The translations under genes were made by a program, and so were the position numbers. A stretch of 6,512 nucleotides of DNA from contig CAYUEL010000111.1 of the NCBI GenBank assembly GCA_964443025.1, positions 1-6,512 on the forward strand, given 5' to 3'. The DNA is from JAJFKJ01 sp964443025 (lineage in GTDB: Bacteria > Pseudomonadota > Gammaproteobacteria > JABCZS01). Shown here piece after piece: positions 6,478 to 6,512 of the stretch (position 1 is the stretch's first letter; the number at the start of each line of letters is the position of its first letter). Under the pieces are notes generated by a model. It was not told the origin of the DNA and did not search any database. It saw nothing but the letters and a program-made list of their open reading frames with translations.

Positions 6478-6512
6478 CTCGAGTCAGAGCGCGAGTGTTA
6501 ACGAGCGATCGG

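Larger units (their letters stand above)
6301..6512. repeat. GC-rich repeat-like intergenic block upstream of bamA, no gene seen
   Basis: By hand count this block is about 118 of 212 bases G+C (56%), clearly above the sampled gene lines. It is dense in short inverted and direct repeats: arms at 6330-6338/6342-6350, 6358-6363/6366-6371, 6387-6392/6425-6430, 6436-6442/6491-6497 and 6446-6452/6501-6507, and a 17-base direct repeat. All minus-strand frames read without a recognisable gene, and nothing resembles the end of RseP. Base composition and structure suggest a dispersed intergenic repeat that extends past the right edge. Whether it occurs elsewhere in the genome cannot be seen here. Confidence 0.5.

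Noticed and set aside
6301..6512. CRISPR array or attachment site
   Set aside because: The repeats are short, imperfect and not evenly spaced, and there is no tRNA, integrase or phage gene nearby.

Overview
The window carries one tightly packed gene cluster for outer-membrane biogenesis, read entirely on the minus strand. In transcription order (right to left) it is bamA, skp (ompH), lpxD, fabZ, lpxA and lpxB. This is the conserved gammaproteobacterial order. Gene lines sampled by eye run from about 27% to 47% G+C. LpxA aligns best by eye with the Pseudomonas form of the enzyme. A low-GC gammaproteobacterium is well supported. Placement nearer to Legionellales-type lineages is only an impression and cannot be shown here.

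Layout. 1-1157: lpxB, cut by the left window edge but nearly complete (385 codons visible). 1157-1930: lpxA. 1923-2381: fabZ. 2378-3430: lpxD. 3435-3932: skp. 3946-6237: bamA. 6238-6300: a short AT-rich leader with a consensus -10 box on a perfect palindrome. 6301-6512: about 210 bases at roughly 56% G+C (hand count), full of direct and inverted repeats, with no convincing gene. rseP, the usual gammaproteobacterial neighbour upstream of bamA, does not end within the 275 bases before the bamA start.

How the genes work together. BamA is the outer-membrane insertase of the BAM complex, and Skp is the periplasmic chaperone that delivers unfolded outer-membrane proteins to it. LpxA, LpxD and LpxB are acyltransferase and glycosyltransferase steps of lipid A synthesis. 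LpxC and LpxH, which act between them, are not in this window. FabZ dehydrates (R)-3-hydroxyacyl-ACP, the same pool that LpxA and LpxD draw on, so its place between them balances phospholipid and lipid A supply. Gaps and overlaps of -8 to +13 bases suggest one transcript with translational coupling. skp and fabZ start with TTG and lpxA with GTG.

The most interesting points are the repeat-like block upstream of bamA and the chain-length 'ruler' residues. LpxA has His where E. coli has Gly and P. aeruginosa has Met. LpxD has Thr where E. coli has Met. Together they predict ester-linked chains shorter than C14 and amide-linked chains of C14 or longer. I saw no sign of a wholly new system: the genes are core housekeeping genes.
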